Source: Prorocentrum cordatum
Taxonomy: Eukaryota; Sar; Dinophyceae; Prorocentrales; Prorocentraceae
Direction: 5' to 3'
Length of the DNA stretch: 64,000 nucleotides
Assembly (NCBI GenBank): GCA_963575745.1
Contig: CAUYUJ010000337.1
Coordinates: forward strand, 425,730 to 489,729
Shown: positions 36,000 to 46,847 of the stretch, piece after piece
How the letters are laid out: each line of letters starts with the position of its first letter
How positions within the stretch are numbered: the first letter of the stretch is position 1
Translations under genes and position numbers: made by a program
Notes under the pieces: model-generated
What the model was told of the DNA's origin: nothing
The model's database searches: none
What the model saw: the letters and a program-made list of their open reading frames with translations, nothing else

Positions 36000-36375
36000 C
36001 TTAGCTTCGCGCAGCTGTAACTTAGCACAGCTTAGCTCAACTTAGAATTTCAAAGCATAGCCCAGCAAAGCATAGCACAGCGCAGCATAACATAGCATAG
36101 CATAGCATAGCATAGCGCATCATAACACAGCATATCATAGCATCGCATAGCATACCATCGCCTCGAAAATCATAGCGCAAACCTAGCGTAGCATAGCATA
36201 GCGCAGCATAGCATAGCAGAGCATAGCTTGGCATAGCGCAGCATAACATAGCACATCATATCATGGCAGCAAAGCAAAGGCAAACCAACATCAGCAACAG
36301 CAAAGCAAAGCAGAAGCAACGCAAAGCAAAGCAAAGCAACGCAAAAGCAAAACCAAAGGAAAGGCAAAACAGAAA
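36000..36375. repeat. CATAG and CAAAG pentamer arrays
   Basis: A loose 5-bp period of CATAG/CTTAG/CACAG (36000-36260) passes into CAAAG/CAACG (36270-36370). Similar AAAGC pentamers occur at 39540-39830. Confidence 0.85.
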
Positions 36376-36493
36376 CAATGTGCGACAGTTGCCGAGCTAG
36401 CCTCGATGGCCGGACCGGAGCCCCCGCAAGCAGTGCCTTCTGTAGCCATTTCGGCTCAAGCCCGGAGGCCCTGCCACACAGCCGCTCACGCCC

Positions 36494-37267
36494 ATGTCCC
36501 GAGGTTGGCGGAGCGAGGCTTTCAGCGGTGCTGCGCAGCCCGCCTCGGCACCAGGTGGCGCTGCGCAGCCCGCCCCGCCTGTCGTGGCCATCGACGTGGG
36601 CGACGTCGCGTCCAAGCGGAACGACGACCAGCGGGTTGAAGGCAGCGAGATGCACGCGGCTGTCGAGGAGGGCTTCTGGGCGTTCGCTGTGCTCTTTGCG
36701 GCTGAGTTCGGCCTTCAGGACGTGCATTTCATCAGTCGCGCGACGCGGGGCACGTGGCACTCGCGCCGTAGCCGCCTGGGGAGGGTAGAGACGTGGGTCG
36801 CCAAGCTGATCCGGGGCACAGGCTTGCTCGAGATGGGGATGCCTGAGGCGAACATCCATTTGACGTCTGAGAAGAGCGGGCGGGATGGTAAGGGCGTTGC
36901 TTCTCGGGGCTCGCAGCTGACCCACATGATCGACAACGATCTCGAGTGCTTCTGGAGTGCCTTGAACGACCGGGCTGGCAACTCGGGCCTGTCGATCAGG
37001 CGGAGCAAGGGCCGCGTCATCCAGTACATGCGCCCCCGCCCTGTGCATGGCAGGTGGTGGCGTGATGAAGGCGACGACTGGCTGGAGAGGTGCAACTCGT
37101 TGTTCGAGGTTGCCGAATATTTCCAGCTGGGGCCCCTGGACATCTGGGATGAGTTGGCGCAGCTCGGGCCGCCGGCGATGCCCCGCCCCGCGTCGCGCCG
37201 AGGCAGGCCTCTGACAGCGGCGGAGGTGATCGATCTGTGCAAAAAGCGGTGGTCGCCGCGAGCCTAG
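36494..37267 (+). CDS. HAD-fold phosphatase-like protein (possible gene or exon)
   Basis: 257 codons with GC3-rich codon use. From residue 31 it reads VVAIDVGDV, where HAD proteins carry hhhDxDx(T/V); here the second Asp position is Gly (D34-V-G36). HFISRAT fits motif II (Ser), a Lys follows in EKSGRDGK, and LTHMIDNDLE fits motif IV. The pattern matches HAD-like proteins with a DVGGV-type first motif, whose activity is doubtful. Residues 1-30 contain two copies of the short GCTGCGCAGC motif (GAAQPAS, GAAQPAPP) and may be non-native or untranslated. It ends at TAG after KKRWSPRA. An intron or a 3' UTR could follow. Substrate and pathway are unknown. Confidence 0.5.
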   Translation: MSRGWRSEAFSGAAQPASAPGGAAQPAPPVVAIDVGDVASKRNDDQRVEGSEMHAAVEEGFWAFAVLFAAEFGLQDVHFISRATRGTWHSRRSRLGRVETWVAKLIRGTGLLEMGMPEANIHLTSEKSGRDGKGVASRGSQLTHMIDNDLECFWSALNDRAGNSGLSIRRSKGRVIQYMRPRPVHGRWWRDEGDDWLERCNSLFEVAEYFQLGPLDIWDELAQLGPPAMPRPASRRGRPLTAAEVIDLCKKRWSPRA

Positions 37268-38268
37268 CCGCAGGCGCGGCCGCGCGCGCCGTCGTCGCGG
37301 CGACGACGACGATCTTCATGCCGATGATCCTCGCCGAGTTGAGGCCAAGCGCCGCGGGCGCGGTGGCGCTGCGCAGCCCGCGTTCGCAGCAGGGCCACGC
37401 AGCGCCAGCGGGGATGTCTCGGTGGTGCTGCACAGCCCGCCTTCCCGCACAGGGACGCGTCCGTCGCGTGAACAGGATGCGAAGCGTATCCTAGTTGTCT
37501 ACCGAGGCGAAGTTCTACGCTCTGCGTCATCCAAAGAGGTTGGGCCTGACAGAGACATCACATTGGAAGATTTCGAGGGCGTCTTTAACTCTGGCGAAAC
37601 CATGATAGTGGACACCCTGACTGAGCCTCGCATCGATATCTCCTTAATGGCAGATCTCTCCGATGGCAGGATCGCCCAGAAAACCCTGGCAGATATGGCG
37701 AATGCTGCTCTGGCCGCCCCGGTCGCCTTCCACTTCTCGGCCAAGGGTAGTTGTCAGACTCAGACGTTCAAATCGGCTATGAGCGTTCTCCAGAAGGCCC
37801 CTGACTTGGATCGCTGTTCTCACGTGCTCTTCACACTGTGTGATGCAGAACTCCTGTCCAGCGTCGACGCAGAGTGGATGAGGCCAAACCTTGTGGCTCC
37901 GTTCTATCAGACCCGGCGCAAGGAGATGGATGACGCCATCTTCGCGTTGCCTGCTTCTCGGTTTGAAGAATTGCACGCAGCAGTAAGCATCCTATCGCGT
38001 TCAAGGGACAAGTTCGACTACAACTCCCTGCGTCGCCTCAACCTGCCAGGCACGGAATTCCTGACCAATAAGAGGATCGACGCCAACACGACCAAGGAGT
38101 GGAATCCCCATTGCACTTTAAAGGGGCGCAACTCGAAGAAGCCCCCGCCAGGCGGTGCTGCGCGGCCCACCTTTTCTGCGCTGCCTGCCAACGCGACCGA
38201 GTTGACGCGCCGCGGAGCTCGCCGCGCAGCGCCGCGCAGCCCGCCGCGCAGCGCTGCACAGCTTGCCG
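36527..38268 (+). repeat. Short interspersed motif GG(C/T)GCTGCGCAGCCCGCC, at least six copies
   Basis: Copies at 36527-36544, 36554-36574, 37362-37380, 37421-37441, 38151-38171 and 38229-38268 (compound); a weak one at 38778-38795. The core GCTGCGCAGC is a perfect palindrome. Copies occur mostly as close pairs. The copy at 37365-37379 also forms a 15-bp imperfect stem with 37392-37406. In coding frames they encode AAQPA. Confidence 0.75.
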
Positions 38269-39065
38269 CCTCCTCCAACGTGGTACTCAGGCCCGCTACG
38301 CCCCGCATCAACGCTATCTTCGGCAACGACGCCTCCGCCGAAGCAGCGTTGCAGGAGGTGCTCGAGAAGATCCGCAAAGAGTTCCTGTTCGGCAAAGCGG
38401 CCGCGGTTCGGTCGGACGTTTCTCGGATGGCTCGAGGTTCCGTGGTGGAGGCGGAGGTTCCTCGGCAGAAGCTGGGGGACTTCTTACGAATCGCCGAGCA
38501 GCAGCGTGCGAATCAACTGCGCCGCGCGCCAGGCCTGGCTTCCGACGCGATCTTCACGAGTTCCCACATGCAAAAGATCCACAAAGAGTGGATAAACGAC
38601 GATGGGTTGTGGATGAACACGGAAACGGTCCAGGAGCACGAGCGATTGCGCAACGGGAGGTGCCTAGGCGGCACGAAGAAAGCGCGCCAGCTCCGACGAT
38701 GCGCTTTCTCCGCGGACGCGTTCCAGATCATCGGCAACAAACGCGCGCTGCTCTCCGCCACCCGGCGCCCAATCTGCAGTGCCGCGCAGCCTGCAGACGC
38801 AATGCGGCGGTTCCTGGGCGCGCGCGAGCGCGCGAGTGAACGGGCGCGGGGCCCCCGCCGAGCCCCCGCCGGGCCCGCGCGGGCGCCGGGCCCCCGCAGG
38901 GCCAGGTGCAGGTCGAGGGCGCCCCGCCGAGCCCCCGTCGAGGGCGCCCCGTCGAGCTCGAAGGCCGAGGCAAAAGCAAAAGCAAGAGCAAAAGCAAAGG
39001 CAATGCAAATCACAAGCTCAAAGCAACGGCAACAGCAGCGGCGAGGGGGCACAACTCCCCACTAA
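37422..39065 (+). CDS. Hypothetical protein, unknown family
   Basis: 547-codon frame. Convincing coding composition starts near 37470 (DAKRILVVYRGEVLRSASSK) after GTGAACAG, a plausible splice acceptor, so the upstream codons may be intron. Residues ~20-240 look like a folded domain (VAFHFSAKGSCQTQTF, HVLFTLCDAELLSSVDAEWM). A short motif-rich insert at 38150-38270 (RRAAPRSPPRSAAQLAA) is followed by a second folded part (INAIFGNDASAEAALQEVLE, ITSSHMQKIHKEWINDDG in similar style). The last ~90 residues are Arg/Ala/Pro-rich and pass into AKAKARAKAK repeats, probably not real protein. I recognise no family and no catalytic motif. Confidence 0.45.
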   Translation: MVLHSPPSRTGTRPSREQDAKRILVVYRGEVLRSASSKEVGPDRDITLEDFEGVFNSGETMIVDTLTEPRIDISLMADLSDGRIAQKTLADMANAALAAPVAFHFSAKGSCQTQTFKSAMSVLQKAPDLDRCSHVLFTLCDAELLSSVDAEWMRPNLVAPFYQTRRKEMDDAIFALPASRFEELHAAVSILSRSRDKFDYNSLRRLNLPGTEFLTNKRIDANTTKEWNPHCTLKGRNSKKPPPGGAARPTFSALPANATELTRRGARRAAPRSPPRSAAQLAASSNVVLRPATPRINAIFGNDASAEAALQEVLEKIRKEFLFGKAAAVRSDVSRMARGSVVEAEVPRQKLGDFLRIAEQQRANQLRRAPGLASDAIFTSSHMQKIHKEWINDDGLWMNTETVQEHERLRNGRCLGGTKKARQLRRCAFSADAFQIIGNKRALLSATRRPICSAAQPADAMRRFLGARERASERARGPRRAPAGPARAPGPRRARCRSRAPRRAPVEGAPSSSKAEAKAKARAKAKAMQITSSKQRQQQRRGGTTPH

Positions 39066-39189
39066 CGCACCACCAGCGACGCTCTTTTCCCTTAACTTCC
39101 CCCCGCGGCCTGTTGAGACGCTAGCACCGACACTCAAGCCCCGCCAGCACTGCACTCGACTAACATCGCACCCTCGACCAGCGCGTAGA

Positions 39190-39538
39190 GCCCGAGGTCA
39201 CTACAAAGCGTCCCACAACCAGCACTAGAGGCCGAGGTCACTACAATACGTCCCACGACTTGCACGTAGTGGCCGAGGTCCCTACCAAGCGTCCAACGAC
39301 ATGCACTAATGGCCGAGGTCCCTACCAAGCGTCCCGCGACGAGCACGCAGAGGCCGAGGTCACTACAAAACGTCCCGCGACCAGCAGTAGAAGCCGAGGT
39401 CCCTACACCCTACAAGACGCCCCACGACTTGCGCGTAGTGGCCGAGGTCCCTACCAAACGTCCAACGACATGCACTAGTGGCCGAGGCCCCTACCAAGCG
39501 CCCCACGACGAGCACGCAGGGGCCAAGGTCACTACAAA
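39190..39538 (+). repeat. 40-41-bp minisatellite, about 9 units
   Basis: GCCGAGGTC(A/C)CTAC(A/C)AA recurs at about 39191, 39231, 39272, 39312 and 39353, and so on to 39530, followed by GCGTCCCACGAC and CAGCACG-like text. Units are moderately diverged. Confidence 0.85.
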
Positions 39539-39539
39539 A

Positions 39540-39830
39540 GCAAATGCAAAACCAAGCAAAAGCAAAGCAAAAGCAAAAGGCTTAGCTTAGCTGATTCGTT
39601 TAGCTCAGCAGCAGCAACAGCAAAGCAAAGCACTAGCAACGCAAAGCAAAAGCAAAGCAACAGCAAAAGCAAAGTAAAATAATGGCAAAGCAAAACCAAT
39701 GCGCAACAGTACGATCAGAGAGCCCACCCGGTGAGCGAATGCAAGAACATGCGTGTGTGTGCGCGAAGGCAAAAGCAAAACCAAGCAAAAGCAAAAACAA
39801 GCAAAAGCAAAGGCAACTACGACGATGAGG
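39540..39830 (+). repeat. AAAGC/AAAAGC pentamer-hexamer array
   Basis: Interrupted runs of AAAGC and AAAAGC on the plus strand. No gene. Confidence 0.85.
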
Positions 39831-40079
39831 AGAAGGAGGAGGGCGGCGTTTACCGTTACTACTAATGCTGTTGCCCTAGGGGCTCCAACTCCTAGGTAGG
39901 GTCGCACTGGGGTAATCTAATAACAATTCGCGCGAACCACAACATGCTATTAAAACTGTTTTGGTGAGCCAATAGGCGAGCCGAGACGTCTCGCCGACGC
40001 TTGAGAGACGGGGGGGCGGGGGGGGGGGCAGAAGAAAAAGAAAACCGTGAATTCCGGGGGGGCATCGTGGCCCGGGCCA

Positions 40080-40585
40080 TCTCCCCTCCCGTTGTCGGTT
40101 GTCGGGGCAATTTGGGTCAGAGGCACCTTTCGCCCCCCCCGTTGGGCCGCCCCCGATCATAGCCGCGCTTGCTTTCGCCAGCACTCCGGCTATTCCTTCT
40201 GCGCCTCCGCCTCTCGCCCACCTGCTCTCGTTGCTCCCATGCCACCCTGCCCTCTCGGCTGCGTTCGCTGGCATCCTCAGATCAACGCGCCCTGCCCTGT
40301 TGCCGTCGGCTGCCTGGCTAACTGAAGGCTCCCCGCTCGCATGCGGACTGGCACTCATGCAACGTCGACCCATTCTCATTCGGTCCGCGAAGAAAGCCTT
40401 CGCCTGCTTTGCGCGCCTGTCCCATTGCACAAGCCGCGCCGCGCCCGACTCGGGCGGTCGCGTCGTCCACGCCCGTCGGGCCTGCATTCGCCGACGTCGC
40501 CGTTGCGCTTCGCACTGGTGCCTCTTCGCTTGCCCACCGCCCCAGCCCCATCTCTTCATCGACGACCAGCTTGGCCAGGGGCTCA
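40080..40585 (-). CDS. Minus-strand coding segment(s), unknown protein
   Basis: Two adjoining minus-strand frames have strong GC3 bias and balanced composition. 40585-40318 reads LAKLVVDEEMGLGRWASEEA and later FLRGPNENGSTLHECQSACE, to a TAG. 40325-40085, one frame over, reads SQAADGNRAGRVDLRMPANA and then GIAGVLAKASAAMIGGG. The first follows GCTTGAG, a plausible splice acceptor. The frame change near 40322 is either a small indel or unrecognised splicing. I do not recognise the protein. Confidence 0.4.
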
Positions 40586-40734
40586 AGCAAACATAACAAA
40601 GCGAAACGACTCTGGACAGCGAGGGCGGGGCGGGCAAACATTCGCCAGCCCGAGAGCGCGCCTCAGGGCGCGCCGAGCGCGGAGAAACCAGGATGGGGGG
40701 AACCTAGAGGCACGCACTACTCCCCGGGCCCCCT

Positions 40735-41190
40735 GCGAATTTCGGAGCGAATCCAGCGGTGGCGACGAAAGTCTCCCAGGAGGCCCTAAAAGGGGGAATG
40801 ATGCGCAACTCTTGTTCCTTTGATGCACGTGGGCAAAAAAAGCGCAGGCCCAACGGCAGCAGCAGCGCGGCCGCGGCCGCTCGATGCGGTCGGGTGGCCC
40901 ACGTCGCATGCCCAGGCTTCGCCTGCGCGCTGGCACCTGCGAGAATGGCGGCCCGGGGTCCTCGCGAGAGCGGCGGACTGGGCCGATGCCAGGGCGCGCG
41001 CGGCAGCAGCTCGAGCAGCAGGAAGACCGCGAGGAGCAAGGGAAGGGAGGGCTATCTTTTGGGGGGAGACCAGCACCAAGACCAGCTCGTGAAATCCTGA
41101 AGCAGAGCGCGCGTCTGCGTCGCCAAGGATTCTGAGGGGGCGGCAATTCCGCCGACGTGTGCACGGGCGCCTGCCGCGCACTCCCTCGGG
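40735..41190 (-). CDS. Possible minus-strand exon(s), frame uncertain
   Basis: Coding-like composition on minus around 41190-41085 (GGIAAPSESLATQTRALLQD in one frame; LGDADARSASGFHELVLVLV in another) and 40800-40735 (RASWETFVATAGFAPKFAGG). Two frames compete, so only the presence of probable coding sequence is claimed. Confidence 0.28.
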
Positions 41191-41199
41191 GCACATGCC

Positions 41200-42660
41200 C
41201 AAGCAGCGCTCCCAGGGACGCGATGTCCACAATGGGGCGCCGGTCGCAGGGCGCGAGCCCTGAGCACCATCGCTCCGTGAACGGGGTGGGCGGGAGTTGA
41301 GGCGAGCGGGGCGGGCAGGAACGAGAATGGCAACAAATCTGGATAATCGCGTGGCGCGCAGCTGAGCAAGCCTCTCACTCCCAAGCGCTGGGCGATGAAG
41401 GAGGTTCAGCTCTTGCTGCTCAGGCCGATGGTATCCCTCGCCATGGGCCCCCCGCGCGGCAGGGCCTGACATCCTCTCCGCCGACTGGCGCTCCATGGTC
41501 GTGCCAATCAGCTCGTGGGGGCTCCGACCCGCTGGCGACCTGCCATCCATCGCCCACTCGAAGTGGCCCGTGCGTTCCTGCCGTTTCTTAACCCTGTGGA
41601 AGCGCGCGCGGAAGGCGCGGGCGCGGGGCCCCATCTCGCAGGGGGGGAACGCGCCACATGTCCGTTGGGGAGGTCGGTCTCACCGGGAAACTCTTGAACA
41701 AAACCTCGTTTATTCCGAGGAGGGACGACAAACATTTAAGGACCAGAACGACGCATTAACGCATTGCGCGGCGCGGCGTGCAAATATAAACTGGCACGCC
41801 CCACCTTGCCTTTATCCGATGCGTCGACCCCGGCGCGCGGGAACAATGCGCAGGGGGGGCCGCGCCGTGCCTGCGCATTGCCAGGGGGGAGAGGAGAGTA
41901 GTATACATGTTGAGCTGTCGCGAAGGGGGCAGCAGCGCGATTTCCCCTCGCGCTCGAACATTGCTCAATGTCGCCACGCCCGCTCCTCCTATCCTCCGTG
42001 CTCAGTCCCCCGCACCCCAGTCCCTCGTTAGTCCCTCGCCCCTGCGCGCGGACGGCGGAACGGCGCCCCCCCCCCCCCCCCCCCGCCGAACGGAAGAGCA
42101 GGGGGGGTGAGGGCGGGGCGGAGAGGGGGCAGGAAGGGGCAGAGGAAGGGAGGGGAACGGAAGCAGAGGAGCCCACGAGGGGCGAATGAGGGGGGGGGAG
42201 ATGGGGCGAAGGAGGATGGAAACAGGAAAGAGAGCAGGAGGAGCAGGCCGAATCAGAGGGAGAGGGGGAACGAGCTAGAGGGTTCGTCTGTAATTTCCAT
42301 TCGAGCCCACGCGGCTCGAGGGCGTGGCGGGTGGTGGCGGCCCCGCCGCGCCCAGGGCGGGGCGGCGGGGCGCGCCGCGGCGGCCGCTGCGGCGCCGCGG
42401 CCGGCGCCGCGCCTGCGTCGAGGCGGGCGGCCTGGCGGCCTTTCGTCTCATTCCTTCTCTCACTTGTGAATGAAGGAGGCGACGACCCCCCCGGGCCCGC
42501 CCCAGGAGGGGGTCGAAGACAGGGCAAGGTCGATGGATGGATGGGGAGGTCGCGGCGAGGAGGGGGCGGGAAGTTGGGGGGAGGCCACGGGGGGCGACGC
42601 GCGAGGCGGCGAGCGGGGGCAGCGAGGGGGGGGGGGGGGGCGAGAAGCACAACCTGACTA
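41200..42660. other. GC-rich DNA with G-runs, no gene recognised
   Basis: Includes a C18 run near 42067. Weak frames only; nothing I can support. Confidence 0.4.
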
Positions 42661-42664
42661 TTCC

Positions 42665-43295
42665 TCCGCCCCGTCCGTCCGGACACCCGGGGACCGGACA
42701 CCCGGCCCGGACACCCGGTACCCGGACACCGGACCCCGGACACCCGGACACCGACCCTGGACACCCGGACACCGGGAACCCGGACGCCGGGCACCCGACG
42801 CCCGGACGGACCGGACCGGACACCCGGCCCACCCGGGCACCCGGGCACCCGGGCACCCGGGCACCCGGACACCCGGGCACCCGGACGTCCGGACGCCCGG
42901 ACACCCAGGCGGCACCCGGGCACCCGGGCACCCGGGACACCCGGACACCCGGACACCCGGACACCCGGACACCCGGACACCTGGACACCCGGACACCGGG
43001 GAACCCGGACGCGGACCCGGACGCCCGGGCACCCGACGCCCGGACGCGCGGACGCCCGGACGCCCGGACACCCGGACGCCCGGACACCCGGGCACCCGGG
43101 CACCCGGGCACCCGGGCACCCGGACACCCGGGCACCCGGACGTCCGGACGCCCAGGCGGCACCCAGGCGGCACACCCGGGCACCCGGGCACCCGGACGCC
43201 CCAACACCCGGGCGTCCGGGCACCCGGGCACCCAGACACCCCGACACCCAGACCTACACCCTGGCACCCGGGCACCCAGGCACCCGGCCGGGCAC
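42665..43295. repeat. Octanucleotide minisatellite, GGACACCC type, block 1
   Basis: Tandem 8-bp unit GG(A/G)C(A/G)CCC with scattered variants. Three units make 24 bases, so all frames of a strand give the same 8-residue cycle (TRTPGHPD on plus, VSGCPGVR on minus). Long frames here are artefacts. Confidence 0.95.
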
Positions 43296-43317
43296 GGGGA
43301 AGATCCCGAAGATGTGG

Positions 43318-43362
43318 GTGAAGGAGGAGGAGGAGGAGGAGGAGGAGGAGGAGGAGGAGGAG

Positions 43363-43397
<35 letters not shown>

Positions 43398-43415
43398 GGA
43401 GGAGGAAAACGGACA
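43318..43415. repeat. GGA trinucleotide run
   Basis: GGAGGAGGA with a few A insertions. Confidence 0.9.
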
Positions 43416-43419
43416 GACA

Positions 43420-43690
43420 TAATAGCCTCCGCGGATGTCTGGAGCGTCTGGGGGGCATCTTGGGTGCTTCGGGGATCCTCCTGACGCCTCTTGGGGGCCT
43501 CTTGGTGGTCTCTTGGGAGCCTCTTGGAGGCTTCTTGGGCGCCTCTTGGGGTCCTCTTGGAGCGCTCTTGGGAGCTTTAGGGGCGCTCTCCTCGATAGAA
43601 ATACTGTCGGTTTCGATCCCGTCATTAGGTATAGCAATGGTATCAGCACGAGTAGTACCACTTTAAACACCACTCGTAGTAGTCCGGGCA
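43420..43690. other. Degenerate TCTTGGGAGCC repeats and unique spacer
   Basis: GGGGGCCTCTTGG-like words recur every ~18-20 bases at 43450-43580. The remaining part is unique and without a gene. Confidence 0.5.
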
Positions 43691-43772
43691 GTGGAGCAGC
43701 ACTCCCGCCGCGAAAACAGCGTCGTCGTCGCCGCCGCCGCCACCGCCGCCGCCACCGCCGCCGCCGTCGCGA

Positions 43773-43845
<73 letters not shown>

Positions 43846-43849
43846 CTCG

Positions 43850-43882
<33 letters not shown>

Positions 43883-43899
43883 TCGTCGTCCTCGTCGTC

Positions 43900-43947
<48 letters not shown>

Positions 43948-44143
43948 CTCGTCGTCTTCGAGGATGTCAGGTTTCTGAATGTTTTGGGCCCCCGCTGGGC
44001 TTCAGAGGCGTTCCGAAGGTGCCCAGGGACTTGTGGGGACTTCCGGAGACTTCCGGCAGTCCGGCATTTTTTAGATAGTGTGCGAACCATTCGATTTCGT
44101 CCTGCTGTTCTCTCTCCGCTGCCGCCGCCGCCGCCGCCGCCGC

Positions 44144-44218
<75 letters not shown>

Positions 44219-44365
44219 CCGCTCGGCCGGCCCGCCGGCCGCCTCGGCTCGCCTCGGCTCGGCCTGCGAATGATGATGATGATGATGATGATCATGATGA
44301 TGAGGAGAAGGAGGAGGAGGAGGAGGAGGAGGAGGAGGAGGAGGAGAGCGAGGAGCCGGGGGTGG
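43690..44365. repeat. TCG, GCC, GAT and GGA trinucleotide arrays with a short unique core
   Basis: TCG/GCC at 43715-43960, unique DNA at 43961-44110, GCC/TCG at 44115-44220, and GAT/GGA at 44268-44345. Peptide frames are homopolymeric. Confidence 0.9.
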
Positions 44366-44559
44366 AATTTGACGCAAGGGGAGGGCGGCGGGGGAGGAGG
44401 AGGAGTGGGAGGAGGACATGGAGGAGGACGGGGAGCAGCAGGCGTTCGCAACCCGCATCTCGGGCTGCATGCCGACGAACAGCATCCAGGGAGAAGGCGA
44501 GGGCGAGGAGCAGGAGGAGGAGGAGGATGAGGAGGAGGAGGCCCGTTTCGCGTGAGACA

Positions 44560-45690
44560 TCCTCGGAAGTCTGGGTTCAGAGATGTCGCGACTTGAGATG
44601 ATCTGGGCACCCTCGCCTCGGACATCCTCACCACTCTGGGTTCGCAAATGCGGGTCTCGAAGTGTTTCGGCTGGCTCCGCGTGAGACATCGTCGGCGCTC
44701 TGGAGTCCGATATGCTTTGACATGAGGTGATCTGGCCAATGTCGCCTGAGACATCGTCGCAATTCTGACCTCGGAGATGCCCTGCCCCATGGTGTTTCGG
44801 CCACTTTCGCCGGAGACATCCTCGCAACTCTGGGTTCCGAGACGCCCTGAGCTGAAGTGGTCAGACCATTTCCGCCAGAGACATCCTCGCAACTCTGACC
44901 TCAGAGATCTCCTGCCCCATGGTGGTCCGGCCACTGTCGCCTGAGACATCCTCGCAAGTCTCGATTCCGATATGCTTTGGGCTCAGGTGGTCAGGCCACT
45001 GTCGCCAGAGACATTCTCGCAACTCTGATCTCGGATATGCTCTCCCCCATGGTGGCTCGGCCTGTCTAGCCTGAGATCCTCGCAACTCTGGATTCCGAGA
45101 TGCCCTGAGCAGGTGGTCAGGCCACTGTCGCCTCAGACATCGTCGCAACTCTGACCTTGAAGACGCCCTGCCCCATGGTGGCCTGGCCACTTTCGCTTGA
45201 AACATCCTCGCAACTCTGGGTTTTGAGACGCCCTGGGCTGAGCTGGTTTAACTGTTTTCGCCAGAGACATCCTCACAACACTGACCTCGATGATGTCCTG
45301 CCCCATGGAGGTCCGGCCACTTTCGCCTGAGACATCCTCGCAAGTCTCGGTTCCGAGATGCCCTGAGTTTAGGTGGTCCGTCCACTGTCGCCTGAGACAT
45401 CCTTGCAACTCTGATCTCGGGTATGCCCTGCTCCATGGTGGTTCGGCCTCTCTCGCTTGAAACCCTCGCAACTCTGGGTTCCGAGAAGCCCTCAGCAGGT
45501 GGTCGGGCCACTCCTTCATGAGACATCCTCGCAACTCTGGGTTCCAAGACGCCCTGAGCTGAGGTGGTTTAACCATGTTCGCCAGAGACATCCTCACAAC
45601 TCTGACCTCGATGATGTCCTGCCCCCTGGTGGCCCAGCCACATTCGCCTGAGACGACATCCTCTCAATCTTTCCAGAATTTGTCCCGGTC
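44560..45690 (-). repeat. 64-bp minisatellite with two alternating variants, about 17 units
   Basis: GAGACATCCTCGCAACTCTG recurs about every 64 bases. Two unit types alternate: one continues with GGTTCCGAGACGCCCTGAG, the other with ACCTCGGAGATGCCCTGCCC. The alternation means the true higher-order unit is ~128 bp. Frames across it are not genes. Confidence 0.88.
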
Positions 45691-45884
45691 GTGGCCTAGC
45701 ATAGCGTCCCGGTCTTGGCTTGCACTGTATCTCTACGTGTACATATATACATACATACACTTTTTTACGTTCGTACGTGTATACATATTCCGCAATCAGA
45801 GCTTGCCTCCGCAGGGGTCCTAGCGGATTCCCATGGTTAGGTGAACCGGGCCGCCGATTTCGGTGGCCGGGCCCAGATGCCCGG

Positions 45885-46720
45885 GGGTGCCCTATAGCCC
45901 CATAGCCATATAACCCCATCAATCCAATTAGCCCAAGTGGTCCCATTAGGCCAATTTGCCCATAAACCCAATAGCCAAATAGCCAATCAGCCCTATAGCC
46001 CTCTAGCCCTATCGTCCTATAGTCCAAAAGCCCTCAAGCCTTAGAGCCCTATAGCCTTATAGCCCTATAGACATATAGCACGATATCCCTATAGCCATAT
46101 AGCACAATAGCTCATATAGACTTATAGCCCTATAGCCCGATAGCCCTGTAGCCCTATAGCCCTTTGCCCGTATAGCCCTATAGCCCTGTAGCCCTGTAGC
46201 CCTATAGCCCTATAGTTATGTAGCCCTATAGCCCTATAGCCCGCCAGCCCTGTTGCCCCATAGCCCTATATCCCTAGAACCCCATAGCCCTGTACCTCTA
46301 CAGCCCTATAGCCCTACAGCCCTAGAGCCCATTAGCCCTATAACTCCATAGCCCCATAGCCGTATAGCCCTATACCACATAGCCCTATAGCCCCATAGCC
46401 CCATAGTCCTACAGCCCTATAGCCCGAGCCCTACAGCCCCATAGCCCTATAGCTCGATCGCCCTATAACATTTTAGCCATATAGCGCTAGAGTCCTATAG
46501 CCCCATAGGCAAATAACGCTATAGCCATTTAGCCATATAGCCCTATGGCCCTATACCCCCATAGACATACAGCCCGTTAGCCCTATGGCCCTACAGCCCT
46601 ATAGCATTATATACCTTATAGCCCTATAGCCAAATATCCCTATAGCCCGATGACCCAATAGCCCTATATCCCTATAATTAACAATGTTTCCATGTTGCGA
46701 TACAGCCCCATAGCTCAATA
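45885..46720. repeat. Octanucleotide minisatellite, CCCTATAG type
   Basis: 8-bp unit CCCTATAG with many point variants over ~0.8 kb. It has the same period as the GGACACCC arrays on either side but an unrelated, AT-richer sequence. Confidence 0.93.
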
Positions 46721-46847
46721 GCCTTATAGCCCCATAACAACAAATATGATTGTTTCTTTTCTCTGGTGTTCTATACTCAATTTTGTAACCGGGCCTACAT
46801 GCACTTTCGCATTGGGGCATCAGGGAGCCTGAACGCCGTCGCAACAG

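Noticed and set aside
45885-46720. Telomere-like array
   Set aside because: The unit CCCTATAG is not a TTTAGGG-type repeat and lies internally among other minisatellites.
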